40,183 nucleotides of DNA from a bacterium (lineage in GTDB: Bacteria > Cyanobacteriota > Vampirovibrionia > Gastranaerophilales > Gastranaerophilaceae): contig JAGAVG010000067.1 of the NCBI GenBank assembly GCA_017942035.1, positions 1-40,183 on the forward strand, in the 5' to 3' direction. The translations under genes and the position numbers were made by a program. The first letter of the stretch is position 1. Every line of letters starts with the position of its first letter. Below the pieces are notes generated by a model. It saw nothing but the letters and a program-made list of their open reading frames with translations. It had not been told where the DNA came from and did not search any database. Positions 14,443-22,314 of this stretch are shown piece by piece.

Positions 14443-15489
14443 TTATTTACATATAATATATGTATAGTCTTGATTTTCATTAAGTTTAGCTTCGATTTCA
14501 TCAAATGTCAAAAGTCCTTTTGTTGCTGAAAATTCAGACACGACACCGGCAGAATTCACAGATGCCATCATTAAAGATTTTCCTATATCTGCATTTGTTT
14601 TCTTCAATGCCGCACAAAAAGTTGATGCAAAAGCGTCTCCGGCACCGAGAGTTGAAACAACAGGGCTGTCAAACACCGGACAGAAGTAAAAATTCTTTCC
14701 GTCATAAGCATAAGCGCCGCGACCGCCGTCAGTTATTACAATTACTTGATAATCTTTAACTTTTAATTTTTCAAACATTTTGATAAGGTCAGGATGAATA
14801 ATTTCCTGAGAAAATTTTTCATCTTTTGTATCCGGCCTAACCATAATTTGAGTTGCCATAGAGGCTTCTTCTTTATTCATTACAACGATTTGAGCATTTT
14901 CGAGAATTCCTTTAATATAGTTATATCCGCGTTTTAAGCTTGTTGTTCCGGCGTTAAAACAAACAAAAACATTGTTTTCGCTTGCAAATTTAACAATTTC
15001 ATCCAGAACCATGTTACTTTCGCCATTCAAAGGTGCAATATACAGAAGTTTTGCTTCCTTTATTGCATTAAAATCAATCTCCTGATGTCTTATACAAGAG
15101 TTTGCACCGCGGTGTGCTAAAACCGTTCTGTCACCTTCAAAACTCGTAAGTATAATTGAAAATCCTGTTGAAATATTTTTATCAACAATAATACTTTTTA
15201 AATCAACACCGGCATCTTTGAATGCAGACATAATACCTTCTGAATAGATATCACACCCCATTTTAAAAATTGCACCTGTTTTAAGTCCTAATTTTGCAAA
15301 ACTCATTGCGGTGTTAACTCCGCCGCCGCCGACGTTTGAATCGAAATCCGTAATATCAATTTTCGATCCGTAAGGATAACTCATAAATTCTGAACGTTTA
15401 TCCTTTGAGCAGACTGAAACGATTTTTGCATCATCACATTCAACAAAAACATCCATTGTCGCACTGCCAATTGTTATTACATCATTCAT
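14443..15489 (-). CDS. PfkB-family carbohydrate/nucleoside kinase
   Basis: It is an ATP-dependent kinase of the ribokinase fold. The 348 residues carry the N-terminal substrate motif NVGGGGVNTAMSFAKLGL and the C-terminal signature STLGAGDAFASTF with the catalytic Asp in GAGD; the usual DTxGAGD aspartate is Ser here. ITDGGRGAYAY is also typical. The substrate (sugar, adenosine or another) cannot be assigned. The ATG at 15489 is chosen over an upstream GTG/ATG because GGAGGG lies about 10 nt before it. It has its own promoter; the nfnA promoter begins at its 3' end. Confidence 0.88.
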   Translation of the reverse strand: MNDVITIGSATMDVFVECDDAKIVSVCSKDKRSEFMSYPYGSKIDITDFDSNVGGGGVNTAMSFAKLGLKTGAIFKMGCDIYSEGIMSAFKDAGVDLKSIIVDKNISTGFSIILTSFEGDRTVLAHRGANSCIRHQEIDFNAIKEAKLLYIAPLNGESNMVLDEIVKFASENNVFVCFNAGTTSLKRGYNYIKGILENAQIVVMNKEEASMATQIMVRPDTKDEKFSQEIIHPDLIKMFEKLKVKDYQVIVITDGGRGAYAYDGKNFYFCPVFDSPVVSTLGAGDAFASTFCAALKKTNADIGKSLMMASVNSAGVVSEFSATKGLLTFDEIEAKLNENQDYTYIICK

Positions 15490-15513
15490 ATATCGTTCCC
15501 TCCGTGTGTTTTT

Positions 15514-15542
15514 ATAGTAACACAACCGCCTGTACATGTAAA
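15514..15542 (-). promoter_or_regulatory. Promoter of the PfkB kinase gene
   Basis: On the minus strand TTTACA (15537-15542), 17 nt and TACTAT (15514-15519) lie about 25 nt before the start codon. A TACATGTA palindrome overlaps the -35 box. Confidence 0.5.
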
Positions 15543-15663
15543 CAGTAAAGGAATTATCAAGGAATTTAACGAAATTTAATTGTAAATATTTGGTTACAAT
15601 TGAGCAAATTTTATAACGAAAATTTTTTTATTATTAATATACACAACACAAAGGAGTTATGTT

Positions 15664-15921
15664 ATGGGGTCAAACGGTTCGCGTGTTAATCCGGCGTTTA
15701 TCACGGCTTTTAACAATCTTAAAACTGCTAAAATGAATTATAATGCAATAAAAGCAACTGGAAACAAAGAACAAGCAAGAGTTGCCGAACTCCATTTTCA
15801 TCAGGCTGAAAATTATTTCTGTGACCAAGAAGGAATTCTCTCCGGCGGTAATATGACAGAGAGTCAAGCTAAAGCCGCAGTTGACAGTATGATGAGTCAG
15901 GTTCATTCATGGTATGCGTAA
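15664..15921 (+). CDS. 85-residue protein of unknown function
   Basis: It begins MGSNGSRVNPAFITAFNNLK and has a helical middle with KTAKMNYNAIKATGNKEQAR and VAELHFHQAENYF. No known domain is recognised. No signal peptide or membrane segment is seen. AAGGAG lies about 8 nt before the ATG, and a bidirectional terminator follows 12 nt after the stop, so it is a discrete monocistronic unit. A weak promoter (TTGGTT at 15590, TATAAC at 15612) lies upstream. Confidence 0.7.
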   Translation: MGSNGSRVNPAFITAFNNLKTAKMNYNAIKATGNKEQARVAELHFHQAENYFCDQEGILSGGNMTESQAKAAVDSMMSQVHSWYA

Positions 15922-15933
15922 TTAAGAAAAATT

Positions 15934-15966
15934 AAGGGCGGACTTTTGAAAAAGTCCGTCCTTTTT
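15934..15966. terminator. Bidirectional terminator between the 85-residue gene and pnp
   Basis: AAGGGCGGACTTTT pairs with AAAAGTCCGTCCTT (one mismatch/wobble). TTTT follows on the plus strand, and TTAATTTTTCTT follows on the minus strand. It serves both convergent genes. Confidence 0.85.
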
Positions 15967-15985
15967 AAATATTAACAACCTCAGA

Positions 15986-18124
15986 TTAATTCAACTGAGC
16001 TTTTTCTTCCTCTGTTACACCTTTGATAGTAAGGTTAACTCTGCCTTTGTCGTCGATTTTGATAACCTTAACAATGACTTCATCACCTACATTCAAATGC
16101 GGCTCGATTGTGTCAATTCTTTCCTGACAAACTTGCGAAATATGAACCATTCCGTCTTTACCAGGAGCAAGTTCTACAAACGCACCGATAGGAATTATTC
16201 TAACAACTTTTCCTTTCAAAATCATTCCTTCCTGAGCTTTGAAAGTCAAGTCTTTTATCATTTTCTTGGCAATATCAGCACCTTCCTGATCGTTTGAAGT
16301 GATAGTTACAACGCCGCTGTCTTGAATATCAATTTCAGCGCCTGAAGCATCAATAATTGCACGGATTTGTTTTCCGCCAGGTCCGATAACTGTTCCGATA
16401 TCTTCAACCGGAATTGTCATTGTGCAAATTTGCGGAGCATAAGGTGAAAGTGATTTGGCTGGTTCTGTGATAGCTTTTCTCATTTCGCCCAATATGTGCA
16501 ATCTTCCTTCTTTTGCTTGGAACAAAGCTTTTCTTAAAGTTTCATTCGGAATACCTTTTGCTTTCATATCCATTTGAAGGGCTGTAATTCCTGTATCATT
16601 ACCTGTAACTTTAAAGTCCATGTCGCCCAAGAAGTCTTCAATTCCCTGAATATCAGTCAATACAACAGGTTCGTAGCCTTCTTCTTTAATCATACCCATT
16701 GCAACGCCACCAATCATGCATTTTACAGGAACACCGGCATTCATCAAAGCCATTGAGCTTCCGCAGGTAGATGCCATAGAAGTTGATCCGTTTGATTCCA
16801 AAACATCGGAAGTTACACGGATTGTATAGCCAAATTCTTCTTGAGACGGAAGAGCCGGAATATTTGCTCTTTCTGCAAGATGACCATGGCCAACTTCTCT
16901 TCTTCCCGGGCCTCTTAGAGGTTTTACTTCGCCTACTGAGAATCCAGGGAAGATATATTTATGCATGTAAGTTTTTTCTGTTTCCGGATCAACACCGTCA
17001 AGTTCCTGTTTCATACCAGGGCCTGCAAGAGTTGCAACCGAAAGCACCTGAGTTTGACCTCTTGTAAATACAGCAGAACCATGAGCACGCGGAAGAACTC
17101 CAACTTCACACCAGATAGGACGGACTTCTGTAGGTTTTCTACCGTCAGCACGAACGCCTTCATCCAAAATCATTGCACGCATAACATGTTTTTCTGCAGC
17201 TTTGAATTCTTCTGCTACAAAGTCAACGCCGGTTTCTTCAATCATTGTTCTAATCGGATGATCTTCAGGCAAAGCGTCGATTTTTTCTTTAACTAATTTT
17301 TTAGCTTCTTCCAATTTTTCTTGACGGTAAGTTCTGTCAAAATTGTGGTAAGCATCAACAATCATATCATGAGCTGTTTCTTCAATAATTTTTGTAATTT
17401 CTGTTGTGTCGTAAGGGTTGACAAACTCTTCCCTTTCAACGCCGCACATTTTTGCAAATTCAATCTGAGTAGCACATTGTTTTCTGATTTCTTCCTGTGC
17501 AAATTCAACAGCTTCCATAATGTCATCTTCTGTAACAAATTTACATCCGGCTTCAACCATAATTACACTGTCATGAGTTCCGGCAACAACTATATCCAAA
17601 GCTGATTTTGCAGCCTGCTGATGTGTTGGGTTTGCAATTAATTCACCGTCAACTTTAGCAACTCTAACGGCACCGATAGGGCCTTCAAAAGGTGCACCGG
17701 ATAGCATCAAAGCGCAAGATGCACCCAGCATTGCAAGAGTATCAGGCTGGTTTTGCTGATCATAGCTGAATAATTGAGCTACGATTTGAATATCGTTTCT
17801 ATAACCTTTCGGGAACAAAGGTCTGATTGGTCTATCTATCAATCTTGAAACAAGGATAGCCTTGTCGCTAGCTTTACCTTCTGAACGGTTGTAACCGCCC
17901 GGAATTCTACCGATTGATGACATTCTTTCTTCATAATCAATTAATAATGGGAAAAAGTCTATTCCGACACGCGGTTCTTTTGAAACAACAGCGTGAACAA
18001 AAAGCATAGTATCACCGCATCTTACGGTAACAGATCCATTTGTGGAATTTGCATACTTCCCGGTTTCAACGGTAACTATTTTACCGCCGATTTCCAATTG
18101 CATTTGTTTTGTTTCTGGTATCAT
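15986..18124 (-). CDS. pnp: Polyribonucleotide nucleotidyltransferase (PNPase)
   Basis: PNPase degrades RNA 3'-to-5' using phosphate. The 712 residues show the full order: first RNase PH domain (start to about 145; FPLLIDYEERMSSIGRIPGG, FNR-like RPLFPKGY), helical linker, second RNase PH domain (about 315-460; RADGRKPTEVRPIWCEVGVL, RGPGRREVGHGHLAERA, SNGSTSMASTCG), KH domain with VIGPGGKQIRAI, and S1 domain (GMILKGKVVRIIPIGAFVEL, KDGMVHISQ). GGAAA precedes the ATG, and TATAAT lies further upstream on the minus strand. It is monocistronic and ends at the shared terminator. Confidence 0.97.
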   Translation of the reverse strand: MIPETKQMQLEIGGKIVTVETGKYANSTNGSVTVRCGDTMLFVHAVVSKEPRVGIDFFPLLIDYEERMSSIGRIPGGYNRSEGKASDKAILVSRLIDRPIRPLFPKGYRNDIQIVAQLFSYDQQNQPDTLAMLGASCALMLSGAPFEGPIGAVRVAKVDGELIANPTHQQAAKSALDIVVAGTHDSVIMVEAGCKFVTEDDIMEAVEFAQEEIRKQCATQIEFAKMCGVEREEFVNPYDTTEITKIIEETAHDMIVDAYHNFDRTYRQEKLEEAKKLVKEKIDALPEDHPIRTMIEETGVDFVAEEFKAAEKHVMRAMILDEGVRADGRKPTEVRPIWCEVGVLPRAHGSAVFTRGQTQVLSVATLAGPGMKQELDGVDPETEKTYMHKYIFPGFSVGEVKPLRGPGRREVGHGHLAERANIPALPSQEEFGYTIRVTSDVLESNGSTSMASTCGSSMALMNAGVPVKCMIGGVAMGMIKEEGYEPVVLTDIQGIEDFLGDMDFKVTGNDTGITALQMDMKAKGIPNETLRKALFQAKEGRLHILGEMRKAITEPAKSLSPYAPQICTMTIPVEDIGTVIGPGGKQIRAIIDASGAEIDIQDSGVVTITSNDQEGADIAKKMIKDLTFKAQEGMILKGKVVRIIPIGAFVELAPGKDGMVHISQVCQERIDTIEPHLNVGDEVIVKVIKIDDKGRVNLTIKGVTEEEKAQLN

Positions 18125-18220
18125 AATTTTCCTTTCTCACGGGATTTAGAAACATTTACCCGTTTTTTAGTTATACACTTCCATTGTTCAAAATTATTAT
18201 ACCGCAAACAAAAATTTTAG

Positions 18221-18259
18221 CTAGTTATTATACCAAGGATAATTATCCTTAATTTCCCA
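18221..18259 (-). pseudogene. Orphan 3' tail of a pilin-like gene
   Basis: Twelve codons read WEIKDNYPWYNN followed by TAG. This matches the conserved C-terminal tail WEIKDDYPW of the pilins at 10509 and 18352. Upstream codons are replaced by a palindrome (CCGGAC...GTCCGG at 18260-18274). It is a remnant of a lost or recombined pilin gene lying just beyond the next intact copy. Confidence 0.7.
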
Positions 18260-18387
18260 CCGGACACAGTCCGGCCTTACGTGTTACCGATTTTCGTTTA
18301 ATCTTATCAACTTTCGTTTAATGAGACAACTGGGAAATTGTCATTAAATTTTTACCAAGGATAATCATCTTTGATTTCCCAGTTGTC
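18260..18387. repeat. Repeats around the pilin 3' end (palindrome, 20-bp direct repeat, inverted tail copy)
   Basis: A palindrome CCGGACACAGTCCGG lies at 18260-18274. TTTCGTTTAAT is repeated at 18292-18302 and 18312-18322 (20-bp period). GACAACTGGGAAAT (18325-18338) is the exact inverse of the tail codons of the adjacent pilin (18374-18387). This 14-bp inverted repeat could fold as a hairpin at the mRNA end, or be an inverted tail remnant. Confidence 0.6.
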
Positions 18388-19134
18388 CATCAAAAGTAAT
18401 CTCGTACAGTTGCGGGAAATAATTTTGCATGCCTTTAGCGCATCCTCTCTGGAATATTGAGAAGCACTTGTATATTTTCCAGTATCAGGGTCAATCTTAT
18501 AAATCTCAGACGGAACAGAAGCTGTGTAAAAAAGGAAAGCGTGTTTCCTATCACCCAAATCATACAAATCTAACCGATTTTGATAATTTTTCTTTTTGCA
18601 CCAGCCGATATTTACACAAAACAAAACATGAGTATTTACAGTACCGGTAGGAGTACCCGATTTTGAAATCAACATTCCGCTGCCATCAGCAAATTCAGCA
18701 TCAATACCAACCTGAGTTTTTTCAACCTTAATCGTTTTAAAATAAGGCGCATAATATTTTTCATACCATTCTAACATTTGGTCAGGATCTTTTGCATTAG
18801 TAAGAATTGAAGTATCATCAAGAGTTGAATATTCATTTTTGGATTGCATTACCGCTTGAGAAAATGATGAATAAAACTTCTTGAGCCGTACGGTTGCAAC
18901 TTTTTTCTCATACTTAGTAATCAACGCCGGCAGTGTCATCGCCGCAACAATACCGATTATCCCGAGAGTGATTAAAACCTCCGCCAAAGTAAACGCGGGT
19001 TTCGTCATTGCGAGCGAACGTAGTGAGCGCGACAATCCATTTGTTTCCGGTAGACTAAAGTCTACCCTACTACTATTTTTTATCATATTATCCTCTTTCA
19101 AATTTCTTCCTTTCATAATTCTATATTTTAGCAT
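18352..19134 (-). CDS. Type IV pilin / pseudopilin-like protein with repeat-derived leader
   Basis: The prepilin helix is AFTLAEVLITLGIIGIVAAM, followed by TLPALITKYEKKVATVRLKK. The soluble domain carries a few cysteines (LFCVNIGWCKKK, KACKIISRNC). The tail MDNWEIKDDYPW matches the 10509 pilin. Phe after the predicted cleavage site is residue 48, because repeats at 19003-19066 are translated into the leader (SSRVDFSLPETNG, SRSLRSLAMTKP). The first ATG has AAAGGAGG 6 nt upstream; a second ATG (MIKNSSRVD) also has GAGGA. Position -1 is Ala. Element copy B lies about 40 bp upstream. It was probably derived from the same ancestor as the 10509 gene. Confidence 0.85.
   Translation of the reverse strand: MLKYRIMKGRNLKEDNMIKNSSRVDFSLPETNGLSRSLRSLAMTKPAFTLAEVLITLGIIGIVAAMTLPALITKYEKKVATVRLKKFYSSFSQAVMQSKNEYSTLDDTSILTNAKDPDQMLEWYEKYYAPYFKTIKVEKTQVGIDAEFADGSGMLISKSGTPTGTVNTHVLFCVNIGWCKKKNYQNRLDLYDLGDRKHAFLFYTASVPSEIYKIDPDTGKYTSASQYSREDALKACKIISRNCTRLLLMDNWEIKDDYPW
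19003..19066. repeat. Palindromic repeats translated into the pilin leader (copy 2)
   Basis: CGTCATTGCGAGCGAACG to GACAATCC (19003-19038) and the palindrome GGTAGACTAAAGTCTACC (19049-19066) followed by CTACTAC. This is the same pair and order as at 11217-11280. It encodes SSRVDFSLPE...RSLRSLAMTK of the pilin at 18352. Confidence 0.8.
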
Positions 19135-19174
19135 CCAGCCTCCTTTCCAGTCATAAACTGACGTTTAAATTTTT

Positions 19175-19348
19175 GCACCATAATTTATATTTTGGTGCAT
19201 GTAGGCCTGAAATCCACTAAAACATACCTTCTTAAAATTCGAAAAATCATCAAAAAACGACAAAAGACCACTTGAAAAGTAGTGGAAAATATTGTATAAT
19301 AAGGCTATAAAAAACTCGCACCAAAATATAAAATTTGGTGCGTGTTTT
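19175..19348. repeat. 168-bp repeated element, copy B (promoter plus double palindrome)
   Basis: The left palindrome is 19175-19198, the right palindrome is 19319-19340, and a T-run follows. Palindrome-to-palindrome length is identical to copy A. The interior is nearly identical to copy C for over 100 bp (GGCCTGAAATCCACTAAAAC, ACATACCTTCTTAAAATTCG, GACCACTTGAAAAGT). It sits directly upstream of the 18352 pilin gene. Confidence 0.8.
19272..19300 (+). promoter_or_regulatory. Conserved promoter inside element copy B
   Basis: TTGAAA (19272-19277), 17 nt and TATAAT (19295-19300) are followed by AAGGCTATAAAAAACTCGC and the right palindrome with its T-run. Confidence 0.6.
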
Positions 19349-19410
19349 GCGTTAATATTATGAGATTCTGAAACACGGAGGTCAATCCTACGTTCAGAAT
19401 TACATGCTTT

Positions 19411-20355
19411 TTACAAGATTGCCTTGTTCATTTCATTGGTTGTCAGCTCAATATTTTCTTGAATAATTTCCAGCATTTGGAGCAAGACCATATTATAAGG
19501 AGTTTGAATATTATACTTTTGTCCGAGTTCTACAATCGTTTGTGCGAACATTTTTACTTCTGTTTTTCTTCCGCTCTCAACATCTTGAAGCATGGATGTC
19601 TTACCCTCCGGAGACATCAGATTGAAATTTTCAAGTGCTTCGTCTAGAAGTGTGTCCGCATTTTTAACTCCGCTGGCTTTTGCAAGTTCTATCACTTCCA
19701 GCATAATATTTTCCATAAATACGCGGAATTTTGAATTCTTTTGCATTTGACCAAATGTCATTCTCAATATCGCAGAAGGCTGGTTTGTACTTACGTTTAA
19801 CAAATATTTTTTCCATAAAGAATGAATTATGTCTTCCGGAATTTCGTAATTAATTCCGGCTTTTTCAAAAAATTTCTGAACTCTTTTTACGTTTTTGTTC
19901 TCTTCTTTTGCTCCGAAAACAATTGTACATACGCCATCATGGGTAATTATATTTCCTTTCCTTATTGCGCTATTTCCTATATAATAAGAGTAAAGGATTT
20001 TTTCGGCGCCATAGTTTTTTGCAATAATTTCTTCACTTGTTATTCCATTTAAAAGTGAAAGAATGACTGTATCTTCATCTACAAAGTTTTTGATATTTTT
20101 TATTGCATCTTCCAATCCGTCAAATTTTGTTGCAATAATTATCAAATCGGCCTTAAAATCTTTATTTTCTGGAAGTGTATAATTTAGTTTAAGAGCTTCT
20201 CCGTTAAAAATTACAGGTGAATTTTGATATCTGTCAAATCTTTTTTTATCAACAAGAATTTTCAAATTTTTTGGGAATTTTTTATGAATTTTATCAGCGT
20301 AAATAGAGCCGATAGCACCAATTCCACATATTAAAACGTTTTTTATTTCTTTCAT
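19411..20355 (-). CDS. panE: 2-dehydropantoate 2-reductase (PanE/ApbA family)
   Basis: PanE reduces ketopantoate to pantoate with NADPH in pantothenate/CoA synthesis. The 314 residues start with the Rossmann loop VLICGIGAIGSIYADKI. They contain LSLLNGITSEEII, SLWKKYLLNVSTNQPSAILR with the catalytic Lys and Asn, and PEGKTSMLQDVESGRKTEV in the C-terminal helical domain. The ATG at 20355 is chosen; an in-frame TTG five codons upstream is possible, because AAGGA lies too close to the ATG. A substrate other than ketopantoate is possible, as the family is broad. It is placed between pilin genes with no evident link to them. Confidence 0.85.
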   Translation of the reverse strand: MKEIKNVLICGIGAIGSIYADKIHKKFPKNLKILVDKKRFDRYQNSPVIFNGEALKLNYTLPENKDFKADLIIIATKFDGLEDAIKNIKNFVDEDTVILSLLNGITSEEIIAKNYGAEKILYSYYIGNSAIRKGNIITHDGVCTIVFGAKEENKNVKRVQKFFEKAGINYEIPEDIIHSLWKKYLLNVSTNQPSAILRMTFGQMQKNSKFRVFMENIMLEVIELAKASGVKNADTLLDEALENFNLMSPEGKTSMLQDVESGRKTEVKMFAQTIVELGQKYNIQTPYNMVLLQMLEIIQENIELTTNEMNKAIL

Positions 20356-20374
20356 TTCCTTATTTCCCAACTTT

Positions 20375-20407
20375 AAAAAAAATCGCGCTTTTCACGCGAT
20401 TTTTTCT
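20375..20407 (-). terminator. Terminator of the two-pilin operon
   Basis: AAAATCGCG (from 20378) pairs with CGCGATTTT across a short loop. T-runs occur on both sides, with eight T on the minus strand. It lies just after the stop codon of the 20410 gene. Confidence 0.85.
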
Positions 20408-20409
20408 TT

Positions 20410-21168
20410 TTAATAATTCATTTCCCAGTTGTCATTCAATAGTTTACCTATACATCCATCTGGATCAGATGAGGATATGCAACCGTTATTAAACTGAGTC
20501 TCGCGTTGGTCATATTTTGACTCAGTTTCATCCCAGGTTACAAGGTCTCCTTCTGAATTTATGTATATTCTGAAAATATCTCTTCCTTTTATATTCGGAA
20601 GTTCGGCTCCATTTGTATCAAACCAAACATCTATTAAATCAGCTGAATGATAATCGTCTGTGGCTTGTGTAGCATTATGAACACCTTTATTTTTACACAT
20701 ACAAACCGTTATTCCGGCTTTATCTTGAATACATTTAAAATTTGTAGGGGAAGCGTAAGGCCCATTTGAGTGCTTTTGACCGGTAGAGCCTGAAATAGTA
20801 CTGAATGTTGCAGACAAACAACCACCGCCAACCGGATCTGATTTACAATTTTTATTTACACGGTAGTAATGAGTTAAGAAATATTCAACTTTATCCAAGT
20901 CGGCAAATGGACCGCTAACTTTTTGGCTGTCCTCATCATTCATATATAATTCAACAGCATCAGAAAGTTCAACATAAGCTTTGTGTATCAGTGCGGCTTG
21001 AGATTTTTTCGTTGATTTATTCATCAAAGTCGGTACAGTTATAGCGGAAATAATTCCCACAACTGTTAATGCAACTAAAACTTCAGCCAAGGTAAACGCG
21101 TGCTTTCTACGACTGTCAAAGTGTGATGAAAAAACTTCGGCTAATGTGAACGCAAACTTTTTATTCAT
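20410..21168 (-). CDS. Type IV pilin / pseudopilin-like protein with duplicated FTLAEV motif
   Basis: The N-terminus reads MNKKFAFTLAEV, then FSSHFDSRRKH, then AFTLAEVLVALTVVGIISAI. The prepilin signature therefore occurs twice (residues 6-12 and 24-30), and only the second copy leads into a complete hydrophobic helix. The soluble domain has several cysteines (KNCKSDPVGGGCLS, FKCIQDKAGITVCMCKNKG, NNGCISSSDPDGC) and a short tail DNWEMNY related to the DNWEI tail of the 18352 pilin. AAAGGA lies about 9 nt before the ATG. It is the second gene after the 21187 pilin (18-nt gap). Confidence 0.82.
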   Translation of the reverse strand: MNKKFAFTLAEVFSSHFDSRRKHAFTLAEVLVALTVVGIISAITVPTLMNKSTKKSQAALIHKAYVELSDAVELYMNDEDSQKVSGPFADLDKVEYFLTHYYRVNKNCKSDPVGGGCLSATFSTISGSTGQKHSNGPYASPTNFKCIQDKAGITVCMCKNKGVHNATQATDDYHSADLIDVWFDTNGAELPNIKGRDIFRIYINSEGDLVTWDETESKYDQRETQFNNGCISSSDPDGCIGKLLNDNWEMNY

Positions 21169-21186
21169 AATCTAAATCCTTTCAGT

Positions 21187-21870
21187 TTAATCGTAATAAT
21201 TGAACTTCATGCCATCTTGCATAAATTGAGTAAAGCAGCCTTCTCCGGTAGCAGATTTAGTACATTTTTTTATAATGTTTTCCCTATTAGCACCTTGACG
21301 TACCGAAGGTTTAACCTGCTCATCAATTGTGGCATCTGAATATAAATTCATTCTAAACAAATCTTTTCCCCCGACATTCGGCGGTTCAGGGCCGTTTAAA
21401 TCAACAAATATATCTGCGCTGTTATCTTTTTTATATGTTTCATTTGTTGTCATCGGGGTGATACATACGGCAGCACCACTCAATAGCATCATTGAAGTTC
21501 CGTTATTGCAGAAAGTAGAAGAGGCAACCGTCGCTGAAGCATCTATACTTTTATAGCTGTCAGCAAAACACGGAGTTCTCTGTGCTCCGCAAAAAGGTTC
21601 TTTTTTAATCTGCATGAAATTCTTTAAGATACCCCCGGTTGTACTGGTTGCAAGCGCACTCGCAGACAGAAATCTTGTTGTTTCAGCCTGAGCAATAGTC
21701 ATTGCTTGAGATAAATCATTGTAAAAACTTCCTAACTGTTTTTCAAATCCGGCTTTATTATATTTTCTGACTAATCCCGGGATTACAAGTACTGCAATTA
21801 TTCCCAGAATTGATACAACAACTAATAATTCAGCAAGAGTGAAACCAGTTTTTTTTATATTCTTATTCAT
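21187..21870 (-). CDS. Type IV pilin / pseudopilin-like protein with classical G|F site
   Basis: The leader MNKNIKKTG is followed by FTLAELLVVVSILGIIAVLV, giving an ordinary short prepilin leader with Gly at -1 and Glu at +5. The 227-residue protein has a cysteine-containing soluble domain (EPFCGAQRTPCFAD, SSTFCNNG, AAVCITPM, KKCTKSATGEGCF). GGNNEPPNVGGKDLF-like wording (GPEPPNVGGKDLFRM) is shared in pattern with the 20410 pilin (AELPNIKGRDIFRI), suggesting common ancestry. It has a strong promoter and is transcribed with the 20410 gene. Confidence 0.88.
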   Translation of the reverse strand: MNKNIKKTGFTLAELLVVVSILGIIAVLVIPGLVRKYNKAGFEKQLGSFYNDLSQAMTIAQAETTRFLSASALATSTTGGILKNFMQIKKEPFCGAQRTPCFADSYKSIDASATVASSTFCNNGTSMMLLSGAAVCITPMTTNETYKKDNSADIFVDLNGPEPPNVGGKDLFRMNLYSDATIDEQVKPSVRQGANRENIIKKCTKSATGEGCFTQFMQDGMKFNYYD

Positions 21871-21893
21871 AAAAATAACCGTCCCTTATCCTT

Positions 21894-21922
21894 ATTATAA
21901 CGCGTGTTTCAGATAGCGTCAA
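21894..21922 (-). promoter_or_regulatory. Promoter of the two-pilin operon
   Basis: On the minus strand TTGACG (21917-21922), exactly 17 nt and TATAAT (21894-21899). This is one of the best sigma70 matches in the window and lies about 24 nt before the start codon. Confidence 0.75.
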
Positions 21923-21949
21923 CTGCTATAATACAAAATATTACCAAAA

Positions 21950-22183
21950 TTAAACTTCAATAAACAAACGCTGACCAACGATATTTTGTTTCCCGTTATA
22001 GTATCCGGCAAAATATCCCCCTCTAACCGGTGCGTTTTTGCCGTAATTATTCAAAGTGTTTCCTTTGTAGCTAACAAAAGGATTGTTGCTGAAAGGATTT
22101 GAACTTTGACGCTGAACAGGTGCAGTAACCTGCGTTGTCTGCGGTACAAATGCATTTGATAATACGCTTAATAAACTTGCCAT
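21950..22183 (-). CDS. 77-residue protein of unknown function
   Basis: It begins MASLLSVLSNAFVPQTTQVT and is rich in Asn, Gln, Ser and Gly. It ends in RGGYFAGYYNGKQNIVGQRL with a FIEV tail. No known domain. The composition suggests a disordered or surface protein, but there is no clear signal peptide. GAGAGG lies about 12 nt before the ATG, a loose spacing. It stands alone between the pilin operon and the divergent PurD-like gene. Confidence 0.6.
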   Translation of the reverse strand: MASLLSVLSNAFVPQTTQVTAPVQRQSSNPFSNNPFVSYKGNTLNNYGKNAPVRGGYFAGYYNGKQNIVGQRLFIEV

Positions 22184-22302
22184 TCTAATTTACTACCTCT
22201 CTTCATTTTTATATTTAATGACAATTTCTTTATGTTCAAAATTGTACCACAAATTTTAAATAAATTTTAATAAATCTTAATAAAATCATACTTTTTATGT
22301 AG

Positions 22303-22308
22303 TATAAT
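22303..22308 (+). promoter_or_regulatory. -10 box placed for a leaderless transcript (PurD-like gene)
   Basis: TATAAT at 22303-22308 is followed by 6 nt and the A of the start codon at 22315. That puts the expected transcription start on the ATG itself. No ribosome-binding sequence exists before this ATG. The -35 region is poor. Confidence 0.5.
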
Positions 22309-22314
22309 TTTTGT

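Noticed and set aside
14329-14529. 66-residue plus-strand frame in the nfnA promoter region
   Set aside because: No ribosome site; it overlaps both flanking minus-strand genes and the promoter.
15670-15906. 78-residue minus-strand frame opposite the 85-residue gene
   Set aside because: The plus-strand frame has AAGGAG and a terminator placed correctly; the minus frame has neither.
18292-18322. Two 11-bp direct repeats considered as a CRISPR or transposon end
   Set aside because: Only two units with a 9-bp gap; no array, leader or cas gene, and no transposase nearby.
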